Below, piece after piece: positions 28,217 to 37,473 of a DNA stretch of 64,000 nucleotides (within the stretch, counting starts at the first letter, position 1; every line of letters begins with the position of its first letter). Source of the stretch: Vibrio tapetis subsp. tapetis (GTDB lineage Bacteria > Pseudomonadota > Gammaproteobacteria > Enterobacterales > Vibrionaceae); NCBI RefSeq assembly GCF_900233005.1, contig NZ_LT960611.1, positions 682,001 through 746,000 on the forward strand. Reading direction: 5' to 3'. The notes below the pieces were generated by a model that was not told where the DNA came from, did not search any database, and saw nothing but the letters and a program-made list of their open reading frames with translations. The position numbers and the translations under genes are program-made.

Positions 28217-29185
28217 CTACTCATCACTTTCTTCGAAGATTGTAGACCGATTTCTTCCATTTTGTTTCGATGAGTATAACGCTTTGTCTGCAGATTCTAG
28301 CCATTGAAGGTAATTTCGCATCGTTGGCTTGTATTCACAGATCCCTAAGCTAATCGTGTAAGTAATTTGTTCACCGTCGGTATCAACAAGAGATTGTTCT
28401 ATTCGGAGCCTTAATCGTTCGGCAAAAAACAGCGCCTGTTCAGACGAAGTGTTAGGGAGTAATGCGGTAAATTCTTCACCGCCATAACGACCACAGCTGT
28501 CCCCTTGCCTAGCGGTCTTCTTTAATAGATAAGCTGTATTTCTAATGACACCATCACCGGCGCTGTGACCATAAGTATCGTTCACCTTTTTAAAGAAATC
28601 GATATCAAAAATCACTAAGGTCGCCGTTGAAGATAACGTCTCACATTGGCTGAATTGTTCACTCAAACATAGTTCCCAGTGAGCTCTATTGTAAAGCCCC
28701 GTTAGGCCGTCTGTTCGGCTTAAATGACTGAGCTTCTGATTAGATTCACGTAAATGAAGTTTTTTCTTAGCAATATCAGAGACATCGTGAATCATTAGGC
28801 ATATATGAGTAACTTCGCCATCCAGCGACTGCAACGGCATAAATACAATGTTTTGATACATCACTGATGCGCCATTTGATACCGGAGAAAAATTATTAAA
28901 CTTGAAAAGATACTCTCTATCTTCCCACGATGAGAACCCTCTCATTTTTAATTTCTGAGTCGCATTCATTTTGGCTTTTAACCAATGACAGGGTAAGTCG
29001 GGGAAAAAATCAAACACACTTTTTCCAATGATAAACTCGGCTTCAATACCGCTGTACGAACGCATAAAGCTGTTCCATGTACAGACATTGAAATCAAGAT
29101 CTAGAACAACCAACCCGGTGTCCATGTTATCCATTATTTGTAGCGCCATATGAAACTCGGCGATTTCAGCATTAACTTGGGTCAT
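28217..29185 (-). CDS. PAS-GGDEF diguanylate cyclase
   Basis: A 322-residue soluble protein. The N-terminal PAS domain (about 10-130) has the NMDTGLVVLD opening. The C-terminal GGDEF domain (about 160-320) carries the active motif as GGEEF and, five residues before it, the product-inhibition site RQGD. It should make cyclic di-GMP. The ATG follows directly on the TAA of the REC-CheC gene with no base between them, so the two are coupled in translation and probably in function. There is no membrane helix, so the PAS domain would sense a cytoplasmic cue. Confidence 0.92.
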   Translation of the reverse strand: MTQVNAEIAEFHMALQIMDNMDTGLVVLDLDFNVCTWNSFMRSYSGIEAEFIIGKSVFDFFPDLPCHWLKAKMNATQKLKMRGFSSWEDREYLFKFNNFSPVSNGASVMYQNIVFMPLQSLDGEVTHICLMIHDVSDIAKKKLHLRESNQKLSHLSRTDGLTGLYNRAHWELCLSEQFSQCETLSSTATLVIFDIDFFKKVNDTYGHSAGDGVIRNTAYLLKKTARQGDSCGRYGGEEFTALLPNTSSEQALFFAERLRLRIEQSLVDTDGEQITYTISLGICEYKPTMRNYLQWLESADKALYSSKQNGRNRSTIFEESDE

Positions 29186-30151
29186 TTAAAAACTCTCCAT
29201 TACACGCTTTATTGCACCAACAGAGAGAGGATCGACTAAGAACAATACCTCACACTCAAAATCTGCGTTTTCAGCGACATAGGTATATTCAACCGTAAAA
29301 ATCTCTTCGTATTGCCCTAGCCCTATTGAATTGATCTCTTGGTGAAAATAGTCGATGACTGATGGCTGTCTGAGCGAAAATGGAACATTGATCTGCTCAC
29401 TTAACGAAATTAAGTAAGAAGAAACCAATAGATTTGCGATGTTAAGTACCACCTCGTTAAAGGTGTATTCTCCGACTTTATAACTGAGCTGCTCCCCCAT
29501 TTTAGGAATGTGCTCGCCACGCATACACACCAACGCCTCACCGTGAATACCACCGCCAACAAACCGTTGTGCGACGGCCACAGAGCCTTCGCGGTGCAAC
29601 ACATCTTCAAGCAGCATAGTGAGTTCACCACAACTTAAAACGCCAACATGAGGGATCGGAATTTGAATAAATTGGCCAAAATGATCAGACAAAATTGCCG
29701 CGCCACGACCTAATGCGATGTTTGTGATCTCACGAAACTTAGACAGTGGATCGAGTGATGGTGAAGTAGCAGCATGACTACGTGGATCGTGGTATCTAAG
29801 GTTCAGGTTTTCAAATAATGGACGAGCAACGTCAGGCTTGAGGGGTTTTTCAATAAACGCATAAGCTCCTAACTGCATGCATCTATTTTGAGCGGCCAGT
29901 TGTACATCACCAGAGACCACAACGACTTTGGTGGGATGGTTCGAGACAGGAAGTGCAGCCAAAACCTCATAGCCGCCCATCGTTGGCATGGTTAGGTCTA
30001 AAAAAAGCACGTCGATATTTTGCTCTACTAGAATGGCTAATGCTTCATTGCCATCCTCTGCATACTGTATATTTAAGTGTTCCAACTCGGCGATACAGCG
30101 AGACAGTGACTTCCGAGCTAATGCAGAATCATCGCAAATTAGTACTTTCAT
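29186..30151 (-). CDS. Response regulator with CheC/CheX-type phosphatase domain
   Basis: 321 residues. The receiver domain (1-120) has DD at 7-8, phospho-acceptor Asp52 (LFLDLTMP) and Lys in EKPLKP. It is joined to a CheC-like domain (about 135-321) with two family helices: FREITNIALGRGAAILS near 140, and NEVVLNIANLLVSSY near 235. CheC-type domains dephosphorylate CheY-like receivers, so this protein may be a phosphatase turned on or off by its own phosphorylation. It precedes and is coupled to a PAS-GGDEF cyclase, suggesting a link between two-component signalling and cyclic di-GMP. No kinase gene is adjacent. Confidence 0.88.
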   Translation of the reverse strand: MKVLICDDSALARKSLSRCIAELEHLNIQYAEDGNEALAILVEQNIDVLFLDLTMPTMGGYEVLAALPVSNHPTKVVVVSGDVQLAAQNRCMQLGAYAFIEKPLKPDVARPLFENLNLRYHDPRSHAATSPSLDPLSKFREITNIALGRGAAILSDHFGQFIQIPIPHVGVLSCGELTMLLEDVLHREGSVAVAQRFVGGGIHGEALVCMRGEHIPKMGEQLSYKVGEYTFNEVVLNIANLLVSSYLISLSEQINVPFSLRQPSVIDYFHQEINSIGLGQYEEIFTVEYTYVAENADFECEVLFLVDPLSVGAIKRVMESF

Positions 30152-30396
30152 ATTAACGGCTTGGGCTAACTTTCCTGAATCAATGTCACACTATAACCTT
30201 TTGATTCAATATCGCTATTGATAATGAAAATGGATAGATTAAAACCGGATTCATCTCACATCTAAAGCTTTGGTTTTCTACTATCTATATCTTTGGTTAT
30301 GCTAAACTTTCGAACGAAATGTGTGCGAACTAACAGTAAAGAACTCATTTTTTGAGCTAGTATGTATAGGTAATGACTTCAACCAAGGAGTTTACT

Positions 30397-31272
30397 ATGT
30401 GGCAATCGCTTTCCAAGCAGCTTTCTGAAGTGCTTATGTTTGACTTCAAAATAACCGAAAAGACTCAATTAGACGGCGGTGATATTAGCAAATGCTATAT
30501 GATCTCAGACGGTGAGCAGAGATATTTTGTCAAGGTTAATGAGCGTGATTTTTTCTCTCGCTTCGAATTGGAAGCTGAAAGTATAAAGCAATTAAGCGAC
30601 AGTAACTCTGTGTTTGTTCCCGAAGTTATTCATATTGGATACTGCAAAGATCAGGCATTCATCATCCTTAATTTTCTCGCAGCCAAGCCATTAGAAAGCG
30701 CTAAAGCGAGCTATAAATTTGGCCTACAACTGGCTAAACTGCATCAATCAGACGAACAGGGCGAATACGGATACGATCACGACAATTACGTTGGATCAAC
30801 GCTGCAACCTAATAAGTGGAAAAAAAGCTGGGCACGTTTCTTCTCGGAGCAAAGGATAGGATGGCAACTCCAACTTCTTAAAGAAAAAGGCATTTCATTT
30901 GGTGCAGAGCAAACCATTGTCGATTTTGTTTATAAAGAACTGAAAAACCACAACCCTACCCCATCGTTGTTACACGGTGACTTATGGCATGGCAACGTAT
31001 CTAATACTGCATTTGGCCCGATTTGCTATGATCCTGCTTGCTACTGGGGAGACCCAGAGTGTGATATTGCCATGACGGAGTTATTTGGTGGATTTATGCC
31101 TGACTTCTACGTCGCTTATGAAAGTGTTCGTCCTTTAAATCTCGAGTATCAATCTCGTAAACATATATACAACCTTTACCATGTTCTCAATCACTGCAAT
31201 TTGTTTGGTGGGCACTACCTAGACGAAGCACAAGGCATGATTGAATCCATGATGAAAGCTTACAGTGAATAG
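30397..31272 (+). CDS. Fructosamine kinase family protein
   Basis: A 291-residue soluble kinase of the fructosamine-3-kinase / YniA group, with an aminoglycoside-phosphotransferase-like fold. The catalytic HGDLWHGNV loop and the metal-binding YDPACYWGDPECDIAM are both intact. Family members phosphorylate sugar adducts on protein amines and so help to repair glycation. ATG 30397 has AAGGAG six bases upstream; the frame is open from 30373. It is a single-gene unit with a terminator at 31341-31372. Confidence 0.88.
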   Translation: MWQSLSKQLSEVLMFDFKITEKTQLDGGDISKCYMISDGEQRYFVKVNERDFFSRFELEAESIKQLSDSNSVFVPEVIHIGYCKDQAFIILNFLAAKPLESAKASYKFGLQLAKLHQSDEQGEYGYDHDNYVGSTLQPNKWKKSWARFFSEQRIGWQLQLLKEKGISFGAEQTIVDFVYKELKNHNPTPSLLHGDLWHGNVSNTAFGPICYDPACYWGDPECDIAMTELFGGFMPDFYVAYESVRPLNLEYQSRKHIYNLYHVLNHCNLFGGHYLDEAQGMIESMMKAYSE

Positions 31273-31340
31273 CACCTATTTGATGTAACGAATTATTTCG
31301 CTCAAGCTGCACGCTTCATAAGGGATAGAATCCAAATCTA

Positions 31341-31372
31341 AGCCAATAATTGACGACTTATTGGCTTTTTTA
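31341..31372 (+). terminator. Terminator after fructosamine kinase gene
   Basis: AGCCAATAA pairs with TTATTGGCT over an eight-base loop, followed by TTTTTATT. Confidence 0.85.
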
Positions 31373-31561
31373 TTCAGGAAGTTTTTGTGATAACCAAGAA
31401 CTAGGCGATAAATTTTTGAACTAGGGCAATTTTCTAAAGGAGTTTTTTGTTATTTCTTGCGTATATTCAACTATAGAACTTAATTAATCCCGATTAGCAA
31501 CTTCACACACTATGATGAAAATAGGTCAACCGATTTCCTATTAAGGTGTAAGGCGGATTAG

Positions 31562-31765
31562 ATGAACAGTTATACGGAAAAGAATGTGAAATGCCCTCAT
31601 TGTGGTCATATGATCGGCATAACACTCGACGCTTCTAACGGGAGTCAGGAGTTCTACGATGATTGCCCTGCTTGTTGCCATGCCATACATCTGAATATGA
31701 TGGTTGATGAGCAACACGATAATATTCAATTATTTATTGACGCTGACGACGAGCAGATTTTTTAA
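31562..31765 (+). CDS. CPXCG-motif cysteine-rich small protein
   Basis: A 67-residue protein with two metal-binding cysteine pairs: CPHCG at 11-15 and CPACC near 35-39. It matches the 'CPXCG motif-containing cysteine-rich protein' family, likely a zinc ribbon. The C-terminal half is strongly acidic (FIDADDEQIF). Function unknown. AGG lies eight bases before the ATG and a terminator follows the stop, so it is a stand-alone gene. Confidence 0.85.
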   Translation: MNSYTEKNVKCPHCGHMIGITLDASNGSQEFYDDCPACCHAIHLNMMVDEQHDNIQLFIDADDEQIF

Positions 31766-31791
31766 TTGTGACCGTTAATTCAGTGATATAG

Positions 31792-31814
31792 GGAGCCTTA
31801 ATCGGCTCCTTTTT
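31792..31814 (+). terminator. Terminator after CPXCG gene
   Basis: GGAGCC pairs with GGCTCC over a six-base loop, followed by TTTTTATT on the plus strand. Confidence 0.8.
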
Positions 31815-31815
31815 A

Positions 31816-32448
31816 TTACTTAACGTTTGAACTGTTCTGGTAATTTGCGGCCAGTGTTCGCTCTACCGTATCGACAATGGCTTGAGTCTGGGGATCGAAC
31901 TCAATATTAACCAGATCACCCTCTTGTCTTTGGCCAAATAATGTTCTGCTTAGCGTTTCAGGGATCAGGTGCACGCTGAATTGATTTCCTTCCACTTCGC
32001 CTATTGTTAACGAACATCCGTCGATACCAATGTAACCTTTCGCTAATACGTACTTCATCACTTCGTGTGACGCAAATTCAAACCAAATGGTGCGGTTATT
32101 CTCGGTATCAAGAATGCGAGTTATCGCGGCAACCTGAGAGATATGCCCAGACATAGAATGTCCGCCGATTTCATCACCAAATTTAGCTGCTCGCTCAAAA
32201 TTGATCAACGACCCGACTTCACATTCGCCTAAGTTGGTTAGCTTAAGTGTCGCTTGCATCAAATCAAAACTCACATGGTCACCATCAATTTCCGTCACGG
32301 TTAAACAGCATCCATTATGGGCGACAGATGCGCCTATTTTTAACCCCTCATTGTAGGGAGAAACCAGCTCAATCACATGGGTTTGAAATTCGTTTTTCTT
32401 CGCAATCGAGATAACCTTAGCCATCCCTTGTACAATGCCTGTAAACAT
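31816..32448 (-). CDS. ribE: Riboflavin synthase alpha chain
   Basis: Final step of riboflavin synthesis: dismutation of two 6,7-dimethyl-8-ribityllumazine molecules. The 210-residue protein has two lumazine-binding repeats. It begins [12 protein letters not shown], typical of the enzyme, and the second repeat starts near residue 100 (GGHSMSGHI). There is no FMN riboswitch in the gap upstream. It is divergent from norM, an arrangement common in Vibrio. The gene is called ribE or ribC in different naming schemes. Confidence 0.93.
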   Translation of the reverse strand: MFTGIVQGMAKVISIAKKNEFQTHVIELVSPYNEGLKIGASVAHNGCCLTVTEIDGDHVSFDLMQATLKLTNLGECEVGSLINFERAAKFGDEIGGHSMSGHISQVAAITRILDTENNRTIWFEFASHEVMKYVLAKGYIGIDGCSLTIGEVEGNQFSVHLIPETLSRTLFGQRQEGDLVNIEFDPQTQAIVDTVERTLAANYQNSSNVK

Positions 32449-32601
32449 ACTGCGCTCCTAGTTACGTTGACAATATCAACCATCGCTTAGAAAATTGCTG
32501 ATTTAGTTGGATATTTGATTGGTATATTACCGACTATTGATTACTATCTCCAAATTAAAATTCATTATTACTTTCTGACTCTGCTACGTTTGGAGCATCC
32601 T

Positions 32602-33972
32602 TTGCATCGTTATCGCACCGAGGCGTCACACCTCATAAAATTAGCAACTCCCGTTCTGATCGCGTCTATTGCACAGACTGGTATGGGGTTCGTAGACACC
32701 ATTATGGCCGGAGGGGTAAGTCCCACAGATATGGCGGCAGTCGCCATTGCGACCAGTGTTTGGTTGCCTTCAATCTTATTCGGTATCGGCTTATTACTCG
32801 CTTTGATACCCATCATTGCGCAACTAAACGGCTCGGGTCGACGTGATAAGATCCCCTTTGAACTCCAACAAGGTATCGCATTGGCGTTGATCGTGAGTAT
32901 TCCGATAATCATCGTTTTGTTGCAAACACAGTGGATTCTAGGCTGGATGGATGTTGAACCACTCATGGCTGAAAAAGCCAACGGTTATATGTATGCGGTA
33001 ATGCTAGCGGTCCCGGCTTTTCTACTATTTCAAACCTTACGCAGTTTTACCGATGGTATGTCATTAACCAAGCCGGCAATGATCATCGGATTTCTTGGCC
33101 TATTACTTAACATCCCTCTAAACTGGATTTTTGTGTATGGCAAATTCGGTGCACCTGCTCTGGGTGGTGTCGGCTGTGGTGTCGCGACCACAATCGTTTA
33201 TTGGGCCATGTTTGGCTTAATGCTTCTTTACGTTTTAACCTCAGATCGCATTAAATATATTGGCCTTTTCAATCAATTTCACAAACCCAACGTAAAAGCT
33301 CTTAAACGTCTTTTTGGTTTAGGGTTTCCAATTGCTGCTGCCATGTTTTTTGAAGTAACCTTGTTTGCGATAGTCGCGTTGATGATCGCCCCTCTAGGGG
33401 CTCTAACGGTTGCATCGCATCAGGTCGCTATGAATTTTTCTTCACTCGTTTTCATGTTGCCCCTTAGTATTGGCTCCGCCGTCAGTATTCGCGTTGGCCA
33501 TAAGCTTGGCGAGCGCAATGTCGAAGGGGCCAAAATTGCCTCTCACGTTGGAATCATCGTTGGTTTTGCTATGGCCATAACCACCGCGGTACTAACCGTC
33601 TTATTTCGAGAGGAAATTGCCCTACTTTACACCGACGACCCACAGGTAATCGCCATGGCGGGGGGATTAATGCTGTTAGCTGCGATCTATCAATGCACCG
33701 ACTCGATACAAGTCATTGCTGCTGGCGCACTGCGCGGCTACAAAGACATGAAAGCGATTTTTAATCGCACTTTCATCGCTTATTGGGTTTTTGGCCTACC
33801 AACAGGTTATGTATTAGGGTTAACCGATTGGGTAACTAAGCCGCTAGGCGCAACGGGATTTTGGATTGGGATCATCATTGGCCTTACATGCGCAGCTGTC
33901 ATGCTTAGCATTCGCTTAGTTTGGATGCACAGGCAAAGCGACGAATTTCAATTGGAATCATCCACACAATAG
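32602..33972 (+). CDS. norM: Multidrug efflux MATE transporter NorM
   Basis: Inner-membrane sodium-driven exporter of cationic drugs and dyes, with two bundles of six helices and motifs GFVDTIMAG near residue 28 and SIRVGHKLGE in the second half. I start it at TTG 32602 (Met-His-Arg-Tyr), with GGAG six bases upstream. This gives 456 residues, the length of the characterised Vibrio NorM proteins. The open frame from 32515 would add 29 residues with no homology known to me. It is divergent from ribE. Confidence 0.93.
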   Translation: MHRYRTEASHLIKLATPVLIASIAQTGMGFVDTIMAGGVSPTDMAAVAIATSVWLPSILFGIGLLLALIPIIAQLNGSGRRDKIPFELQQGIALALIVSIPIIIVLLQTQWILGWMDVEPLMAEKANGYMYAVMLAVPAFLLFQTLRSFTDGMSLTKPAMIIGFLGLLLNIPLNWIFVYGKFGAPALGGVGCGVATTIVYWAMFGLMLLYVLTSDRIKYIGLFNQFHKPNVKALKRLFGLGFPIAAAMFFEVTLFAIVALMIAPLGALTVASHQVAMNFSSLVFMLPLSIGSAVSIRVGHKLGERNVEGAKIASHVGIIVGFAMAITTAVLTVLFREEIALLYTDDPQVIAMAGGLMLLAAIYQCTDSIQVIAAGALRGYKDMKAIFNRTFIAYWVFGLPTGYVLGLTDWVTKPLGATGFWIGIIIGLTCAAVMLSIRLVWMHRQSDEFQLESSTQ

Positions 33973-34086
33973 CGATCAGACAGACTCAAAACAACACACT
34001 AAACCGCTTTGACAACGACAATGAGAAATAACAACTTATTTTCGTTTTCAAAGTGGTCGTTGGGCATTCAATACCTTAACTGATTT

Positions 34087-34962
34087 CTATTCATCAAGCC
34101 TTTCTCGTAAAAAACGAGCAAATCTTGGTATTCCAGAATGAGTAAAACCATTGTATCGGTAAGTTATGGTAGCGCCTATCTGTGGTGGGTTTCTTCTTTG
34201 CTCATCATTTAAGCCTGTACCGACATAAAATGTCTTCCCATCTGAATTGACGACGTGCAGCGAACCTAACATTCCCGAATATTTGCCCTCACCCGGTTTG
34301 TATCCAATAATCTTGGCTTCTGCATCATGGTGCTTTTTAACCTTCAATAACTCATCGGAACGGCCAGCATTATATAAGCCAGTCGATTTTCTCAGCATCA
34401 AGCCCTCACCGGCGTTTTCGTCCATGTTATCTAACATCTTCAACAGCTCAGTTTCGCTATTAATTGGGGAGTGAAGGACTTCTTTTATGTGGTCTTGATC
34501 AATGTTCCTTACCCAATGCAAAATATCATAATATCGTTTCCTATAATCCCCAGCCGCTTGCGGCAGGTCAAAAAGCATAAAGTCGATATGTTGCCATGCC
34601 TCTTCGTCTGGCTCTTTATCCAGCACAGTCGTTTGCACTAAGTTAAAGTTCCCTCGTCCAGCCCAGAGTTCGCCTTCAATTCTCATATTCGGCAGCCCAG
34701 ACGTAAACCATCGTGGCGCCTGAATGATGTTTCCATTTTTTGTATAGAGCTGACTCCCGTCCCATATCGCTCTAATACCGTCCAACTTCTCGCTCACCCA
34801 ATAATCGTCAAGAGCCATGCCTAACTGATAACTTTTGGCGAGCACGATACCCTGATAAACCTCCCCGTTGTAGAGATTACCTTGAGCTATTAGATTCTCA
34901 GCGGCTATTGGACATGAGGCAAATGTCAGAAAAACACACGTTGCTATCATTGTTCTTTTCAC
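34087..34962 (-). CDS. Periplasmic ATP-dependent DNA ligase (Lig E type)
   Basis: A minimal ATP-dependent DNA ligase of 291 residues, with the nucleotidyltransferase and OB-fold domains only. Catalytic lysine is K59 in the SEKLDG motif; EGELWAG, EGLMLR and LLKVKKH are the later conserved motifs. The N-terminus is a signal peptide cleaved near CPIAAEN, which places the enzyme in the periplasm. Lig E proteins are known from bacteria with natural competence or DNA-rich biofilms. It lies between norM and the tRNA gene as a single unit. Confidence 0.9.
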   Translation of the reverse strand: MKRTMIATCVFLTFASCPIAAENLIAQGNLYNGEVYQGIVLAKSYQLGMALDDYWVSEKLDGIRAIWDGSQLYTKNGNIIQAPRWFTSGLPNMRIEGELWAGRGNFNLVQTTVLDKEPDEEAWQHIDFMLFDLPQAAGDYRKRYYDILHWVRNIDQDHIKEVLHSPINSETELLKMLDNMDENAGEGLMLRKSTGLYNAGRSDELLKVKKHHDAEAKIIGYKPGEGKYSGMLGSLHVVNSDGKTFYVGTGLNDEQRRNPPQIGATITYRYNGFTHSGIPRFARFLRERLDE

Positions 34963-35265
34963 AAATCACGCCCTATCAGTAGAATAATAAGTATTCATAT
35001 TGCCAGTTGCGATAAAGTCACGCCGAAATAAAACGAGTTAATGCGAGCAATATGGCGCTAGGTACTGATGCATATGAAATCTTACAAGCTATAAACCCTA
35101 TCCTCGCTGTATTTACTACAACGTCCAATTCGTCAGCTCTACACCACCTAGATAAATAGCGATACGATTTAGCTTGCTAGATCACGTTCCTGAGCCAAAA
35201 GAGATTAAAAATACAACAATGCGATCATATAGTCGCCAACCAGTTCAAAAACATGAAATTTATAC
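34963..35265. other. Intergenic stretch before tRNA-Val
   Basis: About 300 bases with no supported gene. The left part should hold the promoter of the ligase gene. The right end leads into the tRNA promoter at 35266. I see no repeat, hairpin or short gene with a good ribosome site in between. Confidence 0.6.
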
Positions 35266-35294
35266 TTGCACGGACCAAACCCAATCGTTATTAT
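35266..35294 (+). promoter_or_regulatory. Promoter of tRNA-Val
   Basis: TTGCAC (35266-35271) and TATTAT (35289-35294) are 17 bases apart. A C-rich discriminator (CTCCCTCG) follows, as usual at stringently controlled stable-RNA promoters. Confidence 0.75.
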
Positions 35295-35316
35295 CTCCCT
35301 CGTTCTAAAGGAATAT

Positions 35317-35393
35317 GCCCGCTTAGCTCAGTTGGTTAGAGTACTTGCATGACATGCAAGGTGTCACTGGTTCGAGTCCAGTAGCGGGCACCA
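35317..35393 (+). tRNA. tRNA-Val, anticodon GAC
   Basis: 77 bases with an encoded CCA end. The acceptor stem GCCCGCT pairs with AGCGGGC, the D arm carries AGCTCAGTTGGTTAGAG, the anticodon stem CTTGC/GCAAG encloses loop ATGACAT (anticodon GAC), and the T arm has GGTTCGAGTCC. GAC reads GUC and GUU valine codons. It is a single gene with its own promoter and terminator. Confidence 0.95.
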
Positions 35394-35418
35394 AATTCGT
35401 TCTTAGCGAACAAAACGC

Positions 35419-35446
35419 AAAGCCCGCTTTTATAGCGGGCTTTGTT
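35419..35446 (+). terminator. Terminator after tRNA-Val
   Basis: AAAGCCCGC pairs with GCGGGCTTT over a seven-base loop, followed by GTTGT. It lies 26 bases after the tRNA end. Confidence 0.8.
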
Positions 35447-35520
35447 GTATCTATACCTCAGCTTTTGTTATCGGTGCTTACTCACCGATAACAAGTTCAA
35501 ATAATAGCTTGCCTGAAAAA

Positions 35521-37473
35521 TCACACCTTGTCCGAAGGCGTTGAACAGTTTGAATTACTGTCATCAAGTTTGTCAGCATATCCTTTAGGTGGTGGCGTCC
35601 ACTCCCTTTCAAGTAATGAGTGAGTACCTCGCTTATCTTTCTTCATATGATGATCAAACTGTTCTTCGAGTTCGATAAACAACTTACGGAAGTTTGCGCC
35701 AACCTGATTCGATTCAGGATCTCGCATCGTCCACTCTGAATAAAGAGCGTCTGAATTGACTTCATCTATATGTTTGAACGTGTGCTTTTGCTGTTCAATA
35801 AAGAAAGGATGTAAACCAAGCTGTTTCAATGTATGCCCACCGAGCTCCAACGCAGAATGGTAAGTTTCTGATTCGATAACATCTGCTCCCGCATCTCGCA
35901 ATTGATACGTGTGTCTCCTATCAAACGCTCTTGCTATGACCGTCACATGCGGATAGGTATGTTTTACATATTCAACCAACTCGACACTCGCCTCTCGATT
36001 GTCGATCGCAACGACAAACGCACTTGCGTCTTCTATACCAGCGGTATGCAGTAATTCTGGGCGAGTTGCGTCACCAAAGTATGATTTAGTGCCAATTTGG
36101 CGCATCAAATCGACTTGAGCCGCCTGTGAGTCAAGCACCACGGTTTTTATTCCGTTAGTCACCAATAAGCGATTGATGATCTGCCCGACCCGACCGATAC
36201 CCGCAATGATGACAGTCCCTTTCTCATCAACATTGTCTTGTTCTTGCTCGTTAGTCTGTTGCTCAAATCTTGGTTTTATCACCTTATCAAATAAGATAAA
36301 TAGCCCGGACGTTAAGAACATTGATAACGCCACAACCAGAGATAACATTTGAGCGATGTCTGTTGGTAATACATGGTTTGTCACTGTAAAACCCAAGAGA
36401 ACGAAACCAAACTCGCCAGCCTGCGCCAAGCTCAACGTCACTAACCAACGATCGCTGCCCTTAACGCCAAAGATCAGCGCAAGGCAATAAAGTACGCAGC
36501 CTTTAATGACAATGACTCCCAATGTTAGAAGGATGACAAGTCCAAAATCATTGAACAACACAGTAAAGTCGATACCTGCGCCAACGGTGATAAAAAACAA
36601 TCCGAGCAATAACCCCTTAAACGGCTCTATGTTTGACTCTAACTCATGGCGAAACTCACTGTTTGCCAACACGACACCGGCTAGGAACGTACCAAGCGCG
36701 GGTGATAGCCCCACTAAACTCATTAAAGCGGCAATGCCTATCACCAACATAAGCGCCGTTGCAGTAAATATTTCGCGCAAACCTGAATCTGCAACCATTC
36801 TAAAAAGCGGACGACTTAAGTAATGACCACCAATGACAACAATAGCGATCGATGCCGTGATAACTAACCCATACATCCAACTCGATAACCCAGCAACTAA
36901 GTTAAGTTCTTCATGATGCTCGACGGACGAGGCCATCTTACTGGCGAGCTCTACCAGTTCAGGTATCGCAAGTAAGGGGATAAAAGCCAGCATTGGGATC
37001 ACAGCAATATCTTGAAATAACAAAATCGAGAAGGCGTTTTTGCCACCATCCGTCTTATTAAGGTTTTTCTCATTAAATGTCTGCAACACGATTGCGGTAG
37101 AAGATAATGAGGAAACTAAACCAATGGTAAGCGCGATATTCCAATCTTGGCCGAACTGCATGGCGATAATCATCACCAATGCCGTTGTACCGCCGACTTG
37201 CAACCCGCCCAACCCCATCAACCGATGGCGCATTGCCCATAACATTTTCGGTTCAAGCTCTAAACCGACGAGAAACAGCATCATAACGACACCAAACTCG
37301 GCAAAATGCTGGATTGCTGATGTCTCTTCACCAACTAAACCAATCACTGGGCCAATGACCACACCTGCGATTAAGTAACCCAATACAGAGCCTAGCCCGA
37401 GTTTTTTAGAGATAGGCACAGCGATAACGGCTGCCAGCAAATAAATAAACGCCTGTAAAAATATTCCAGTCAC
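35521..37473 (-). CDS. KefB-type potassium/proton antiporter
   Basis: 650 residues: a CPA2-family membrane domain of about 12-13 helices (1-390), then a cytoplasmic RCK/TrkA-N nucleotide-binding domain (about 405-530) with IAGIGRVGQ, and an acidic tail. In the family this is a ligand-gated potassium efflux system that protects against electrophiles. The start is GTG, overlapping the partner gene's stop as GTGA. Pairing with the upstream quinone reductase-like gene mirrors kefG-kefB of E. coli. Whether it is glutathione-gated cannot be seen directly. Confidence 0.9.
   Translation of the reverse strand: MTGIFLQAFIYLLAAVIAVPISKKLGLGSVLGYLIAGVVIGPVIGLVGEETSAIQHFAEFGVVMMLFLVGLELEPKMLWAMRHRLMGLGGLQVGGTTALVMIIAMQFGQDWNIALTIGLVSSLSSTAIVLQTFNEKNLNKTDGGKNAFSILLFQDIAVIPMLAFIPLLAIPELVELASKMASSVEHHEELNLVAGLSSWMYGLVITASIAIVVIGGHYLSRPLFRMVADSGLREIFTATALMLVIGIAALMSLVGLSPALGTFLAGVVLANSEFRHELESNIEPFKGLLLGLFFITVGAGIDFTVLFNDFGLVILLTLGVIVIKGCVLYCLALIFGVKGSDRWLVTLSLAQAGEFGFVLLGFTVTNHVLPTDIAQMLSLVVALSMFLTSGLFILFDKVIKPRFEQQTNEQEQDNVDEKGTVIIAGIGRVGQIINRLLVTNGIKTVVLDSQAAQVDLMRQIGTKSYFGDATRPELLHTAGIEDASAFVVAIDNREASVELVEYVKHTYPHVTVIARAFDRRHTYQLRDAGADVIESETYHSALELGGHTLKQLGLHPFFIEQQKHTFKHIDEVNSDALYSEWTMRDPESNQVGANFRKLFIELEEQFDHHMKKDKRGTHSLLEREWTPPPKGYADKLDDSNSNCSTPSDKV

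Noticed and set aside
32449..32601. Search for an FMN riboswitch near riboflavin synthase
   Set aside because: The gap is short and contains none of the conserved blocks of that element.
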